Shown piece after piece: positions 27,084-35,269 of a stretch of 64,000 nt of DNA (positions are counted from its first letter, which is position 1; each line of letters starts with the position of its first letter). The position numbers and the translations under genes are program-made. The DNA is from JAICYJ01 sp963766445 (GTDB lineage Bacteria; Actinomycetota; Thermoleophilia; Gaiellales; JAICJC01): assembly GCA_963766445.1 (NCBI GenBank), contig CAVXZW010000024.1, positions 99,196 to 163,195 on the forward strand, read 5' to 3'. Under the pieces are notes generated by a model. The model searched no databases and had not been told where the DNA came from. It saw nothing but the letters and a program-made list of their open reading frames with translations.

Positions 27084-28409
27084 ATGGCCGAAACGCTCGA
27101 TCAGCTCGTCAAGGATGGCGTCACCACGGTGCGCCTCAGCTACCCCGACCTGCACGGGATCGCGCGCGGCAAGGAATTCCCGGCGTCGTTCTTCGACCAC
27201 CTGCTCGAGGACGGCGCAGGGTACTGCGAGGCGATCATGACAGTCGACCTCCGCCACAACGTCGTGTCAGGGTTTGAGCACGGCTTCCAGGACATCATCG
27301 CCCGGCCGGATGCGGCGACGCTCCGCCGTGTCCCGTGGGATCCCGAAGTTGCGGTCTGCCTCGCCGACCTCGAGCGAGTGGACGGCTCGCCCTACGGGGT
27401 CGACTCCCGCGGGGTGCTGAAGCGGGCGATCGCCGGATTCGGCGAGCGCGGGCTGGTACCGATTCTCGGTCCCGAGCTGGAGTTCTATCTGTGCGAGCCG
27501 GACGCGGCCGCGCCCAACGGCTACCGGCGCTACGTCGACAACGACAGCCACGTCTATACGGTCGGAGCGGTGGCCGATCCGCGCGGCATCCTGCGCAAGA
27601 TGCTGCACGCGTTCGCCGACATGCAGCTGGGCGCCTACGCCGCCAACCACGAGTACGGGCGTGCCCAGTACGAGATCAACCTGCGACATTCCGACGCGCT
27701 CGACGCCGCTGACCGAGCCTTCCTGTTCAAGGACGCGGTCAAGGAGATGGCGGCGATCGAGGGCCTTCTGGCGACGTTCGTCGGCAAACCGTGGAACGAC
27801 GACGAGGGGTCGGGGTTCCATCTGCACATCTCGTTGGCTGACGAATCGGGGAACAACCTGTTGAACGGGGACGGCCCGGAAGGGCTCTCGAGCGTGGCGC
27901 ACCACGCCATTGCCGGCCTGCTCGAGCACGGCAGATCGCTGATGGCGTTCATGAACCCGACGACGAACGCATACCGCCGCATCCAGGAGGAGGGACAGGT
28001 TCCCACGCTCGTCAGCTGGGGGCATGACAATCGACTGTGCGAGGTGCGCATCCCTCGCGAACGGGGAGCCGCGACCCGGATCGAGATGCGCGTCCCTGAC
28101 GGGGCCGCCAACGCCCACCTCGCCTCCGCGGCGGCGCTGTTCGCAGCGCTCGACGGGATCGAGCGGGAGCTCGATCCGCCGGCTCCGCTCAGCGGGCTCG
28201 TCTACGAGGATCCCAACGCCGAGAGCTGCCCCCCGCTGCCGCGTTCGTTCGAGGCGGCACTGGAAGCCCTCGACGGCGACGAGTATCTCCGGCGCGTGAT
28301 GGGCGAGGAGCTGGTCTCGACGTTCCTGCAGATCAAACAGTACGAGCTCAACCGCGCTCGGCTGTGGACGACCGACTGGGAGTTCGCCGAGTACACGCAC
28401 CACCTATGA
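27084..28409 (+). CDS. Glutamine synthetase-like gamma-glutamyl-amine ligase
   Basis: 441 residues, shorter than GlnA I (about 470) and lacking the C-terminal adenylylation region. PILGPELEFYLCEPD (metal Glu), ANHEYGRAQYEINLRHSD, WNDDEGSGFHLHISLAD (His), NAYRRI and REGAATRIEMRVPDGAANAH-like stretches fit the GlnA3/PuuA/IpuC group, which joins glutamate to amines. The location between two P450 genes and not with nitrogen genes suggests gamma-glutamylation of an amine substrate for catabolism. Weak ribosome binding site GAAAGG. Confidence 0.87.
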   Translation: MAETLDQLVKDGVTTVRLSYPDLHGIARGKEFPASFFDHLLEDGAGYCEAIMTVDLRHNVVSGFEHGFQDIIARPDAATLRRVPWDPEVAVCLADLERVDGSPYGVDSRGVLKRAIAGFGERGLVPILGPELEFYLCEPDAAAPNGYRRYVDNDSHVYTVGAVADPRGILRKMLHAFADMQLGAYAANHEYGRAQYEINLRHSDALDAADRAFLFKDAVKEMAAIEGLLATFVGKPWNDDEGSGFHLHISLADESGNNLLNGDGPEGLSSVAHHAIAGLLEHGRSLMAFMNPTTNAYRRIQEEGQVPTLVSWGHDNRLCEVRIPRERGAATRIEMRVPDGAANAHLASAAALFAALDGIERELDPPAPLSGLVYEDPNAESCPPLPRSFEAALEALDGDEYLRRVMGEELVSTFLQIKQYELNRARLWTTDWEFAEYTHHL

Positions 28410-29590
28410 GCTCGATCGAGACCTACGCCGGCTCGATCACAGTCGCGGATCTGGAGCGGGATCCGTTCCCGATCTACCGGCGGCTGCGCGACGAGGCGCC
28501 GGTCTGCCACGTGCCGGCGGTGGAGCTGACCCTGGTCACGCGCTGGGAGGATGTCCACCACGTGGCTCGCCACCCGGAGCTGTTCACCGCCGACGTCGGC
28601 TCCTCCCCCCTGACCCGCACGCTGGGACAGAACATGCTGACCGTGGACGGTGGCGAGCAGCGCCGGATCCGGGCCACCATCGACCCCGCGATGCGGCCGC
28701 GCGTCGTGGCGGGCTACGCACCGGCCGTGATCGAGCCGATCGCAGAGCGGCACCTGGCCGCGATCGAGCGGGACGGCGCCGGCGAGCTGATGGCGACCTA
28801 CTGCGAGCCGGTCTCGGTGCTGGCGCTGGGGTCGGTGATGGGCCTCGAGGACGCCGACGCGGACACGCTGCGGCGCTGGTTCGGAGCGCTGGCGCTGGGC
28901 GGCTCTAACTTCGAGTCCGACCCCGGCAAGCAGGCGATCGCCGACGCCGCGAGCGGGGAGGTCGACGATCGCGTGCTGCCCCTGCTCGACCGGCTGGAGC
29001 GGGATCCGGATGGAAGCGTGCTGTCGGACATGCTGCACACCCAGCCGCCGGACGGCGAGCGGCTGACGAAGGCCGAGGTGCTGGCCAACCTGAAGCTGAT
29101 CCTGCTGGGCGGCATGCAGGAGCCGGGCCACGCGCTCGGAATCGCGCTGTGGGCGCTGCTGCAGCACCCCGAGGCGCTGGCCGAGGTGCGGACGCACCCG
29201 GAGCTGCTGGACGGCGCGGTCGAGGAGGCGCTTCGCTGGCACTCGCCGGTGGGCACCCAGACGCGGCAGGTGACCGAGCGCACCGAGGTCGCGGGCGTGA
29301 CGCTGGAGCCGGGCACCGTGATCGCCGCGGTGCTCGCGTCGGCCAACCAGGACGAGCGCCACTGGCAGCAACCGGAGCGGTTTGACATCCACCGCACCGG
29401 CGCGCACGCGGCCTTCGGCCTGGGGGCGCACCACTGCGCGGGCGCGTCGCTGGCCCGCCACGAGGTGCGCCTGCCGCTGCGGCTGCTGCTGGGGCGGCTG
29501 CCGCGCCTGCGCCTCGATGCGGAGCAGCCGGTGGAGCTGTCGGGCTGGGAGTTCCGGGCGCCGCTGGCGCTGCACGCGAGATGGGACTGA
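28406..29590 (+). CDS. Cytochrome P450 with atypical I-helix
   Basis: 394 residues, overlapping the ligase stop as ATGA. Heme loop AFGLGAHHCAGASLARHE with the Cys ligand, and EEALRWHSPVGTQTRQ for ExxR. The I-helix reads LILLGGMQEPGHALGIAL: the conserved Thr after the acidic residue is replaced by Pro, as in a minority of P450s with altered oxygen activation. Only eight bases separate it from the Rieske ferredoxin gene, a likely electron donor. Confidence 0.93.
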   Translation: MSSIETYAGSITVADLERDPFPIYRRLRDEAPVCHVPAVELTLVTRWEDVHHVARHPELFTADVGSSPLTRTLGQNMLTVDGGEQRRIRATIDPAMRPRVVAGYAPAVIEPIAERHLAAIERDGAGELMATYCEPVSVLALGSVMGLEDADADTLRRWFGALALGGSNFESDPGKQAIADAASGEVDDRVLPLLDRLERDPDGSVLSDMLHTQPPDGERLTKAEVLANLKLILLGGMQEPGHALGIALWALLQHPEALAEVRTHPELLDGAVEEALRWHSPVGTQTRQVTERTEVAGVTLEPGTVIAAVLASANQDERHWQQPERFDIHRTGAHAAFGLGAHHCAGASLARHEVRLPLRLLLGRLPRLRLDAEQPVELSGWEFRAPLALHARWD

Positions 29591-29598
29591 GGTGACCC

Positions 29599-29907
29599 GT
29601 GGCTGACTGGACGACCGTGGCGGCGGCCGGAGACCTGCCCGAGGGCGAGATGCTCGAGGCCGACAACCGCGGGGAGCCGGTGGTGGTAGCCCGCAGCGGC
29701 GGAAGCCTCTACGCCTTCGAGGGCTGGTGCACGCACGAGGAGTGCCCGCTGGCGGAGGGCACGCTCACCGACCAGCAGCTCGAGTGCTACTGCCACGGCG
29801 CCGTCTTCGACATCCGCACCGGCGAGGCCCTGGTCGGCCCTGCGGTGGCCTCGCTCGGGACCTACCCGGTGCGCGAGCAGGACGGCGAGATCCAGGTCGA
29901 GATGTGA
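29599..29907 (+). CDS. Rieske-type [2Fe-2S] ferredoxin
   Basis: 102 residues, GTG start. CTHEECPLAEG and CYCHGAVFDIRTG supply the Cys/His pairs (C-x-H and C-x2-H) of the Rieske cluster; the C-terminus LGTYPVREQDGEIQVEM is typical of stand-alone Rieske ferredoxins of the NirD/BphF kind. No ring-hydroxylating dioxygenase is present, so its partner is probably the P450 upstream. Confidence 0.92.
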   Translation: MADWTTVAAAGDLPEGEMLEADNRGEPVVVARSGGSLYAFEGWCTHEECPLAEGTLTDQQLECYCHGAVFDIRTGEALVGPAVASLGTYPVREQDGEIQVEM

Positions 29908-30029
29908 TGCCGGCCGCGGGCACCGACGATCCGCTCCGGCACCTTTCCCCGCTGGAGCGCGACTGCCTGCTCCGCTACCGCGCGCTTCTGCGCGAGCGGC
30001 TGGGCGATGGCGTCGATCTGGCCGTCTGA
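29907..30029 (+). CDS. Small ORF, resembles truncated nucleotidyltransferase N-terminus
   Basis: 40 residues (PLRHLSPLERDCLLRYRALL...). ATG shares a base with the Rieske stop (TGATG), so it is probably translated. The helix LSPLERDCLLRYRALLRERL resembles the first helix of MNT-type nucleotidyltransferases, but the protein stops before any GSxxRG motif. A remnant or an unrelated micro-protein. Confidence 0.45.
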   Translation: MPAAGTDDPLRHLSPLERDCLLRYRALLRERLGDGVDLAV

Positions 30030-30041
30030 AGCGGCCGGCGC

Positions 30042-31028
30042 TCAGGCGGCGCGGCGGCGGCCGTGCTGCTTTGCGCTGTACATCGCCACGTCGGCCACGC
30101 GGATCAGGTCGTCGCCGGTGCCGGCGTCGCGCGGGAACAGCGCCAGGCCGACGCTGCCGGACACCTTGAGGTGGGCGCCTTCGACGCCGACCGGGGTCAG
30201 CAGCTGCTGGTAGACGCGGTTGCAGAGCGCGTCCAGCTGTGCCTGGTCGGACGTGCCCAGGCAGGCCAGCATCAGGAACTCGTCGCCGCCCAGGCGTGCG
30301 ACCACGTCGCCGTCGCGCGAGATCGTCGAGAGCCGCTCGCCGACCGCGCGCAGCAGCGAGTCACCGGCGGCGTGGCCGTGAGCATCGTTCACCTGCTTGA
30401 ACCCGTCCAGGTCGATGAACAGCACGGCCACGCAGGAGCCGTCGCGGCCGGCACGGGCCAGCGCGGCGTCGAGATGCTCCTGGAACTGGGCGCGGTTGGG
30501 CAGCCCGGTGAGGTGGTCGTGGTAGGCCAGGTGCGCGAGACGGGCGTGCGCCTCGGCCAGCTCCCGCTCGACCAGATGGCGGTCGGTGATGTCGGTGACG
30601 ATGCCGTCAACCAGCCGCCGGCCGTCGACCACCGGCCTGGGGATGCATCGCTCCCAGACCCAGCGGGTGGCGCCGTCGAACCCGACCAGCCGGTACTCCA
30701 TCTCGGTCACGTCGCCGTTTTGCAGCGGCGCGAACGCTGCCTGGTAGTCGGCGCGGTCGTCGGGGTGGATGCAGGCCTCCCAGGCCGCCTCCTTGTCCAT
30801 CCCCTCCGGCACGCCGCCCAGCAGGCTCTCGAGAGCCTGGCCGATCCAGACGTGGCAGACGTACTCGAAGTCTTCGAACAACTCCATCTCGTACATGTGC
30901 ACGCCGGCGGTCGCAGCCACGCGCCGAAGCAGCGCGGCCACCGCCGCGTCCTGGTCTGAGGGATCGTTCGGAGCCATGTCGGTGCTCAAGGGTCTGCGGA
31001 TTGCATCGGCTGAATCCACCCACGCCAT
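30042..31028 (-). CDS. PAS-GGDEF diguanylate cyclase
   Basis: 328 residues. A PAS-like domain (about 40-160: YEMELFEDFEYVCHVWIG, WVWERCIPRPVVDGR) is followed by a coiled linker ELAEAHARLAHLAYHD and an intact GGDEF domain: LTGLPNRAQF, VLFIDLDGFKQVND, VARLGGDEFLMLA. It makes cyclic di-GMP. No transmembrane segment; a soluble sensor. No EAL domain nearby. Convergent with the catabolic operon. Confidence 0.92.
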   Translation of the reverse strand: MAWVDSADAIRRPLSTDMAPNDPSDQDAAVAALLRRVAATAGVHMYEMELFEDFEYVCHVWIGQALESLLGGVPEGMDKEAAWEACIHPDDRADYQAAFAPLQNGDVTEMEYRLVGFDGATRWVWERCIPRPVVDGRRLVDGIVTDITDRHLVERELAEAHARLAHLAYHDHLTGLPNRAQFQEHLDAALARAGRDGSCVAVLFIDLDGFKQVNDAHGHAAGDSLLRAVGERLSTISRDGDVVARLGGDEFLMLACLGTSDQAQLDALCNRVYQQLLTPVGVEGAHLKVSGSVGLALFPRDAGTGDDLIRVADVAMYSAKQHGRRRAA

Positions 31029-31043
31029 GAGCCGCGCTGCCGG

Positions 31044-32173
31044 TCAGCGCCGGTCGAGCGCCATCGCCGCGGCGTAGGCGGCGCGGACATCGCGCTCCGT
31101 CCAGGTGCGCGGGTTGACGGTCAGGCAGTAGTCGGCGAGCGAGAGCTGCACCAGGCGGTCGATGTGGCCCTCCTGGACGCCAGCCTCGCGCAATGTGGGC
31201 AGCCCGATCGCGGCCAGCAACCGGCGTACGGCGCGCACCGCCCGCGAACCGTCGCCGCTGCCGTCACCCGGCTCGCCCAGCGCATCCGCAACCCGCTCCA
31301 GCCGGCCGGCGCAGGCGGGACGGTTCACCTCCAGTGTCTCGGCCAGCACCAGGCCGACCGTGAGGCCGTGCGGCAGCCCCAGGGTCGCCCCGATCGCATG
31401 GCCGAGCGCGTGGTCGGCGCCGGAGTCGGACAGATTCATCGCCAGGCCGGCCATCAGGCTGCCCAGGCTCAGCTCGGTGCGGGCGTCGACGTCGGAGCCG
31501 TCGGCCACCGACCGTTCCAGGCCGGCCGCGACGTGGCGGCAGGCCTCGAGGCCGACGGCCAGCGACATCGGGTTGCCGTTCGAGACGATCGCGCCGCCGA
31601 TCGCCTGGGCCAGAGCGTCGGCACCGGTGTAAGCCGTTGACTCGGGCGGCAACGCCAGGGTCAGCAGCGGGTCGACCAGCGCATCCTGGGCACGCATCAG
31701 CGGATGCGCCACGCCCAGCTTGCGCCCCTGCACGGGGTCGACCACCACCGACCCGCCGGACACCTCACTGCCGGTGCCGGACGTGGTCGGCACCGCGATC
31801 AGGTCGACGGTCGCGACCGCAATGGCGGCGTCGCCCGCGAGGAATGCCTCGATCGGCCGGCCCTGGCCGGCCACCAGCCTCGCCGCCTTCGCCAGGTCGA
31901 TGGCCGAGCCGCCGCCCACCGCAACCAGCACCTCCGGCCGCTCTGCCACCGCACGCGCGGCGGCGTCGGCGACGAGATCGGGCGTCGGCTCCCAGGCTGC
32001 TTCTCGTACAGCGGCAGGCCGGCCACCGCCGCGGCGACGGCGTCGATCGCGAGCACCGGCGGCTCGGACACCACCAGCGCGCGGCGGTCGCCGATCACCT
32101 CGGCCAGCGCGCCGACGACGCCCGGGCCGAACCTGATCCGCACCGGCAGCTGGGCGTGGAAGCGCTCGATCAC
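31044..32173 (-). CDS. Iron-containing (type III) alcohol dehydrogenase, apparent frameshift
   Basis: About 376 residues after repair. N-terminus in one frame (MIERFHAQLPVRIRFGPGVV, GDRRALVVSEPPV) to about 32000, where one base seems missing; it continues as WEPTPDLVADAAARA, VAVGGGSAIDLAKAARL (NAD binding), VPTTSGTGSEVSGGSV and DHALGHAIGATLGLPHG (metal-binding His). Could be a general alcohol dehydrogenase or a maleylacetate-reductase-like enzyme; the latter would fit aromatic degradation. Confidence 0.87.
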
Positions 32174-32256
32174 CGCGCGAGCCTACCGTGCCGCGCGGCA
32201 CGACTCACCCCTGTGGGGGAGATGGGTTCGCACCTTTTCGGCAGATACCTACAACC

Positions 32257-32655
32257 ATGTGGCCATGGCCGACACGCCAATACCGACCGCTATCCGGCCT
32301 CGGAGTCATGTCGCTGTGCATCACGCTGCTGTACATGGTCTACGCCACGCACGGCCATACCCAGCCCCAGCCGACCGACCCGCTGGCCGTCAGCAGCGCC
32401 GTCGAGTCGCAGCTACGAGGAGCCCAGACCGTCGCCTACGCCCCGACCGGCAAGGCGAGCGGCATCGTCCAGCAGGCGATGTGCCAGGCCGACCAGGCCG
32501 TCACCACGGAACTCACCTGCACCATTCTCTTGAACGACCACACCGGCGCCTACACGATCAGCGCGATCACCGACCCGCAAGGTGACTGGTACCAGCTCTG
32601 CGAACCCGGCGACCAACAGGCAGGGCAACTGTGTCGCGAAACAGCGACACGATAA
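32257..32655 (+). CDS. Small exported or membrane-anchored protein
   Basis: 132 residues from ATG 32257. A hydrophobic segment (residues about 15-35: LGVMSLCITLLYMVYATHG) precedes a soluble domain with four Cys (QQAMCQADQ, LTCTILL, QLCEPGDQQ, LCRETATR), suggesting disulfides outside the membrane. No family recognised. Divergent from the alcohol dehydrogenase. Confidence 0.5.
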   Translation: MWPWPTRQYRPLSGLGVMSLCITLLYMVYATHGHTQPQPTDPLAVSSAVESQLRGAQTVAYAPTGKASGIVQQAMCQADQAVTTELTCTILLNDHTGAYTISAITDPQGDWYQLCEPGDQQAGQLCRETATR

Positions 32656-32689
32656 GAGCCTGACCACCCCATCGTTGTAGCCTTCACCT

Positions 32690-32718
32690 TTGACTTTGTT
32701 GTGAGTGACTGCTAACTT
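32690..32718 (+). promoter_or_regulatory. Promoter of the tetR gene with overlapping operator
   Basis: TTGACT (32690-32695), 17-bp spacer, TAACTT (32713-32718), only 8 bases before ATG 32726, so the mRNA is predicted leaderless. The spacer contains GTGAGTGACT, repeated as GTGAGTGAGT upstream of the MFS gene: a likely TetR operator. Confidence 0.6.
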
Positions 32719-32725
32719 AGTTCGC

Positions 32726-33286
32726 ATGGCCGCCACCACCACCCGCCAGACCGCCGACCAGCGCCGCGAGACCGTGCTCGACGCGGCCATGATCGAGTTC
32801 GGCCTGAAGGGTCTGCACGGCGCCTCCACCGACGACATCGCCAGGCGCGCCGGCATCTCCCAGCCCTACCTGTTCCGGCTGTTCCGGACCAAGCGAGAGC
32901 TGTTCCTGGCGTCGGTGGAGCGCTGCTTCCGGCGCACCGAGCAGACGTTCCGCGACGCGGTCGACGGCGACACGCCCGAGCAGCGGCTGCAGAGCATGGG
33001 CATGGCCTACTGCGGGCTCCTGGCCGACCGGCCCAAGCTGATGATGCAGATGCAGGGGTACGCCGCGTGCGACGACCCGGACGTGCGCGATACCGTGCGG
33101 CGCTGTTACGAGCACCTCCACCGCGAGGTCACCGAAATGTCCGGCGCCGACGCAGAGCAGATCCGCGCCTGGTTTTCGACCGGCATGTTCCTGAACGTGA
33201 TGGCGGCGATGGACGCGCCCTCCGTGAAGGGCGACTGGATGCAGGAGCTGATGGGCGACCTGATGCTCGAGAAGCTCAAGCACTAG
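32726..33286 (+). CDS. TetR-family repressor
   Basis: 186 residues. N-terminal helix-turn-helix: RRETVLDAAMIEFGLKGLHG, ASTDDIARRAGISQPYLFRL, FRTKRELFLASVERC. The C-terminal ligand domain is unclassified. It lies 73 bp upstream of the MFS exporter on the same strand, and matching GTGAGTGA boxes precede both genes, so it probably represses itself and the exporter until a drug-like ligand binds. Confidence 0.93.
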   Translation: MAATTTRQTADQRRETVLDAAMIEFGLKGLHGASTDDIARRAGISQPYLFRLFRTKRELFLASVERCFRRTEQTFRDAVDGDTPEQRLQSMGMAYCGLLADRPKLMMQMQGYAACDDPDVRDTVRRCYEHLHREVTEMSGADAEQIRAWFSTGMFLNVMAAMDAPSVKGDWMQELMGDLMLEKLKH

Positions 33287-33318
33287 AAGACGCGCGGCGC
33301 CTTTTTATTTCGCATCGT

Positions 33319-33351
33319 TTGTGAGTGAGTAACCACTACATTAGAAGGAGG
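33319..33351 (+). promoter_or_regulatory. MFS exporter control region
   Basis: Contains GTGAGTGAGT (33321-33330), matching the box in the tetR promoter, a TACATT -10-like element (33337-33342) and a strong ribosome binding site AAGGAGG (33345-33351) before ATG 33360. Confidence 0.5.
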
Positions 33352-33359
33352 AACCGGAG

Positions 33360-34772
33360 ATGACTTCTCGCACACGCACCCTCTGGACGTTCGCCATCAC
33401 GTCGGCCGCGCTGTTCATGGTCGTGCTCGACAACCTGGTCGTGACCACGGCGCTGCCCACCATCCAGCGCAGCCTGGGCGCGACCATCCAGGAGCTGGAG
33501 TGGACGGTGAACGCCTACACCCTCACCTTCGCCGTGCTGCTGCTGACCGGCGCGGCGCTGGGTGACCGGTTCGGTCGCCGTCGCATGTTCGTTGTCGGCC
33601 TGGCCGTGTTCACGGCGTCGTCGGCCGCCGCGGCGCTGGCGCCCGACGTCAACTGGCTGATCGCGGCACGCGCCGCGCAGGGATTCGGCGGCGCGATGGT
33701 GCTGCCGCTGACGCTGACGCTGCTGTCGGACGCCGTCCCGGTCGAGCGCCGAGGCCTGGCGCTGGGTTTCTGGTCGGCGATCAGCGGGCTGGGCGTGGCC
33801 ATCGGGCCGCTGGTCGGCGGTGCGGTGGTCGAGGGCATCTCGTGGCAATGGATCTTCTGGCTGAACGTGCCGATCGGCCTGGCCGTGCTGCCGCTCGCGG
33901 CGACCCGGCTGCGCGAGAGCCATGGCCCCGATCGCTCCCTGGACATCCCCGGGCTGGCGCTGGTCAGCAGCGGGCTGTTCGGGATCGTCTGGGGGTTGGT
34001 GCGCGGTAACTCGCTGGGCTGGACCGATCCCCAGATCCTGGTCGCGCTGGGCGCCGGCGCCGTGCTGGTGGCGAGCTTCGTGGTCTGGGAGCTGCGCACG
34101 TCCGCCCCTATGCTGCCGATGCGGTTCTTCCGCAGCCGCGCCTTCGCGGCGTCGAACGCAGCGTCGCTGCTGATGTACTTCGGCATGTTCGGCTCGATCT
34201 TCCTGCTCACCCAGTACCTGCAGCTGGTGCACGGGTACTCGCCGCTGCGGGCGGGCGTGGCCACGCTGCCCTGGACGGCGATGCCGATGCTGATCGCGCC
34301 GATCGCCGGCGCGTACGTCGACCGCATCGGCGGGCGGCCGCTGATGGCGACCGGGATGGCGCTGCAGGCGGGCGCCCTGGCATGGATGGCGGCGATCAGC
34401 AGCACGAGCACGCCGTACATCCAGATGGTGATCCCGTTCATGATGGCCGGCGTCGGGATGGCGCTCTACTTCGCCCCGTCGGCGCACGTGGTGCTGGGCT
34501 CCGTGGCCCGGCGCGACGAGGGCAAGGCCTCAGGCGCGGCGAACGGCATCCGCGAGCTGGGCGGGGTGTTCGGCGTGGCGGTGCTCGGCACGATCTTCTC
34601 GGATCGGGGCGGGTACGGCGCGCCACAGCACTTCGTCGACGGCCTGGTGCCGGCCGTGGCGGTGGGCGCCGTGGTGGTCGCCATCGGCGCAGGGATCGCA
34701 CTGGCGATTCCGCGGCGGCGGCGGGCGGCCGAGCAGGCCGCCGAGCAGCCCGAGCTGCGCGCGGCGGCCTGA
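33360..34772 (+). CDS. MFS multidrug exporter (DHA2, EmrB/QacA type)
   Basis: 470 residues, about 14 membrane segments. Motif A GAALGDRFGRRRMFVVG; motif C-like GLGVAIGPLVGGAVVE; the DHA2 signature LDNLVVTTALPTIQRSLG in helix 1, where Asp couples protons. Exports hydrophobic compounds in exchange for H+. Controlled by the adjacent TetR gene by context and shared boxes. Confidence 0.92.
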   Translation: MTSRTRTLWTFAITSAALFMVVLDNLVVTTALPTIQRSLGATIQELEWTVNAYTLTFAVLLLTGAALGDRFGRRRMFVVGLAVFTASSAAAALAPDVNWLIAARAAQGFGGAMVLPLTLTLLSDAVPVERRGLALGFWSAISGLGVAIGPLVGGAVVEGISWQWIFWLNVPIGLAVLPLAATRLRESHGPDRSLDIPGLALVSSGLFGIVWGLVRGNSLGWTDPQILVALGAGAVLVASFVVWELRTSAPMLPMRFFRSRAFAASNAASLLMYFGMFGSIFLLTQYLQLVHGYSPLRAGVATLPWTAMPMLIAPIAGAYVDRIGGRPLMATGMALQAGALAWMAAISSTSTPYIQMVIPFMMAGVGMALYFAPSAHVVLGSVARRDEGKASGAANGIRELGGVFGVAVLGTIFSDRGGYGAPQHFVDGLVPAVAVGAVVVAIGAGIALAIPRRRRAAEQAAEQPELRAAA

Positions 34773-34777
34773 GCATC

Positions 34778-34813
34778 GAGCGGGGGCGTGGCTGCGGCCG
34801 CGCCCCCGCCGCT
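34778..34813. terminator. Bidirectional GC-rich terminator
   Basis: GCGGGGGCGTGGC, loop TGCG, GCCGCGCCCCCGC form a long near-perfect hairpin between two convergent genes, starting a few bases past the MFS stop. Confidence 0.7.
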
Positions 34814-35232
34814 CAGTCTCGGAGCAACGCGCCCAGCGCGACGCCGAACACCAGGTGGCCGGCCACCTCGTGCACCAGCACGCGCCGGTCGCCGAACAGC
34901 TCCGGCCAGCTGCCGTCCCGCACATCGGGGTGCAGTGCGTCGAACACCAGCAGCGTCGGCCACAGGCAGGCGTTCTCGATCTGGGCGGCGGCCACCGCCT
35001 GCCGGATGCCGCGGCCGCCGAGCCGGTCGAAGACGACGCCGAACACGGCCCCGTTCAGCACGTGCACGCTCAGCCCGACCGGGAGCCAGTACCGCTCCGG
35101 CGCCAGCATCCGCCCCACCAGGCGCGGCTCGCTGTGGGGCGAGTGCGAGAACCGGCGCAGGCCCGGCTCCGCCGCGGCCCAGAAGCCGGCCGCGGCGGCA
35201 CCCGCGGCTGCTGCCCGGAGCGTCCGTCCCAT
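34813..35232 (-). CDS. Putative membrane protein
   Basis: 139 residues from the ATG at 35232 (the frame is open to 35271). Hydrophobic segments near residues 5-22, 52-75 and 115-135; loops MLAPERYWLPVGLSVHVLNG and VHEVAGHLVFGVALG look conserved. Similar to uncharacterised actinobacterial membrane proteins; function unknown. Confidence 0.6.
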   Translation of the reverse strand: MGRTLRAAAAGAAAAGFWAAAEPGLRRFSHSPHSEPRLVGRMLAPERYWLPVGLSVHVLNGAVFGVVFDRLGGRGIRQAVAAAQIENACLWPTLLVFDALHPDVRDGSWPELFGDRRVLVHEVAGHLVFGVALGALLRD

Positions 35233-35269
35233 CCCGGCATGGTAGGGCCAAGGCGCTAGCCTTCGTGGC

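Noticed and set aside
27084..28409. Housekeeping glutamine synthetase GlnA
   Set aside because: Too short, lacks the C-terminal regulatory part and lies inside a catabolic operon between two P450 genes.
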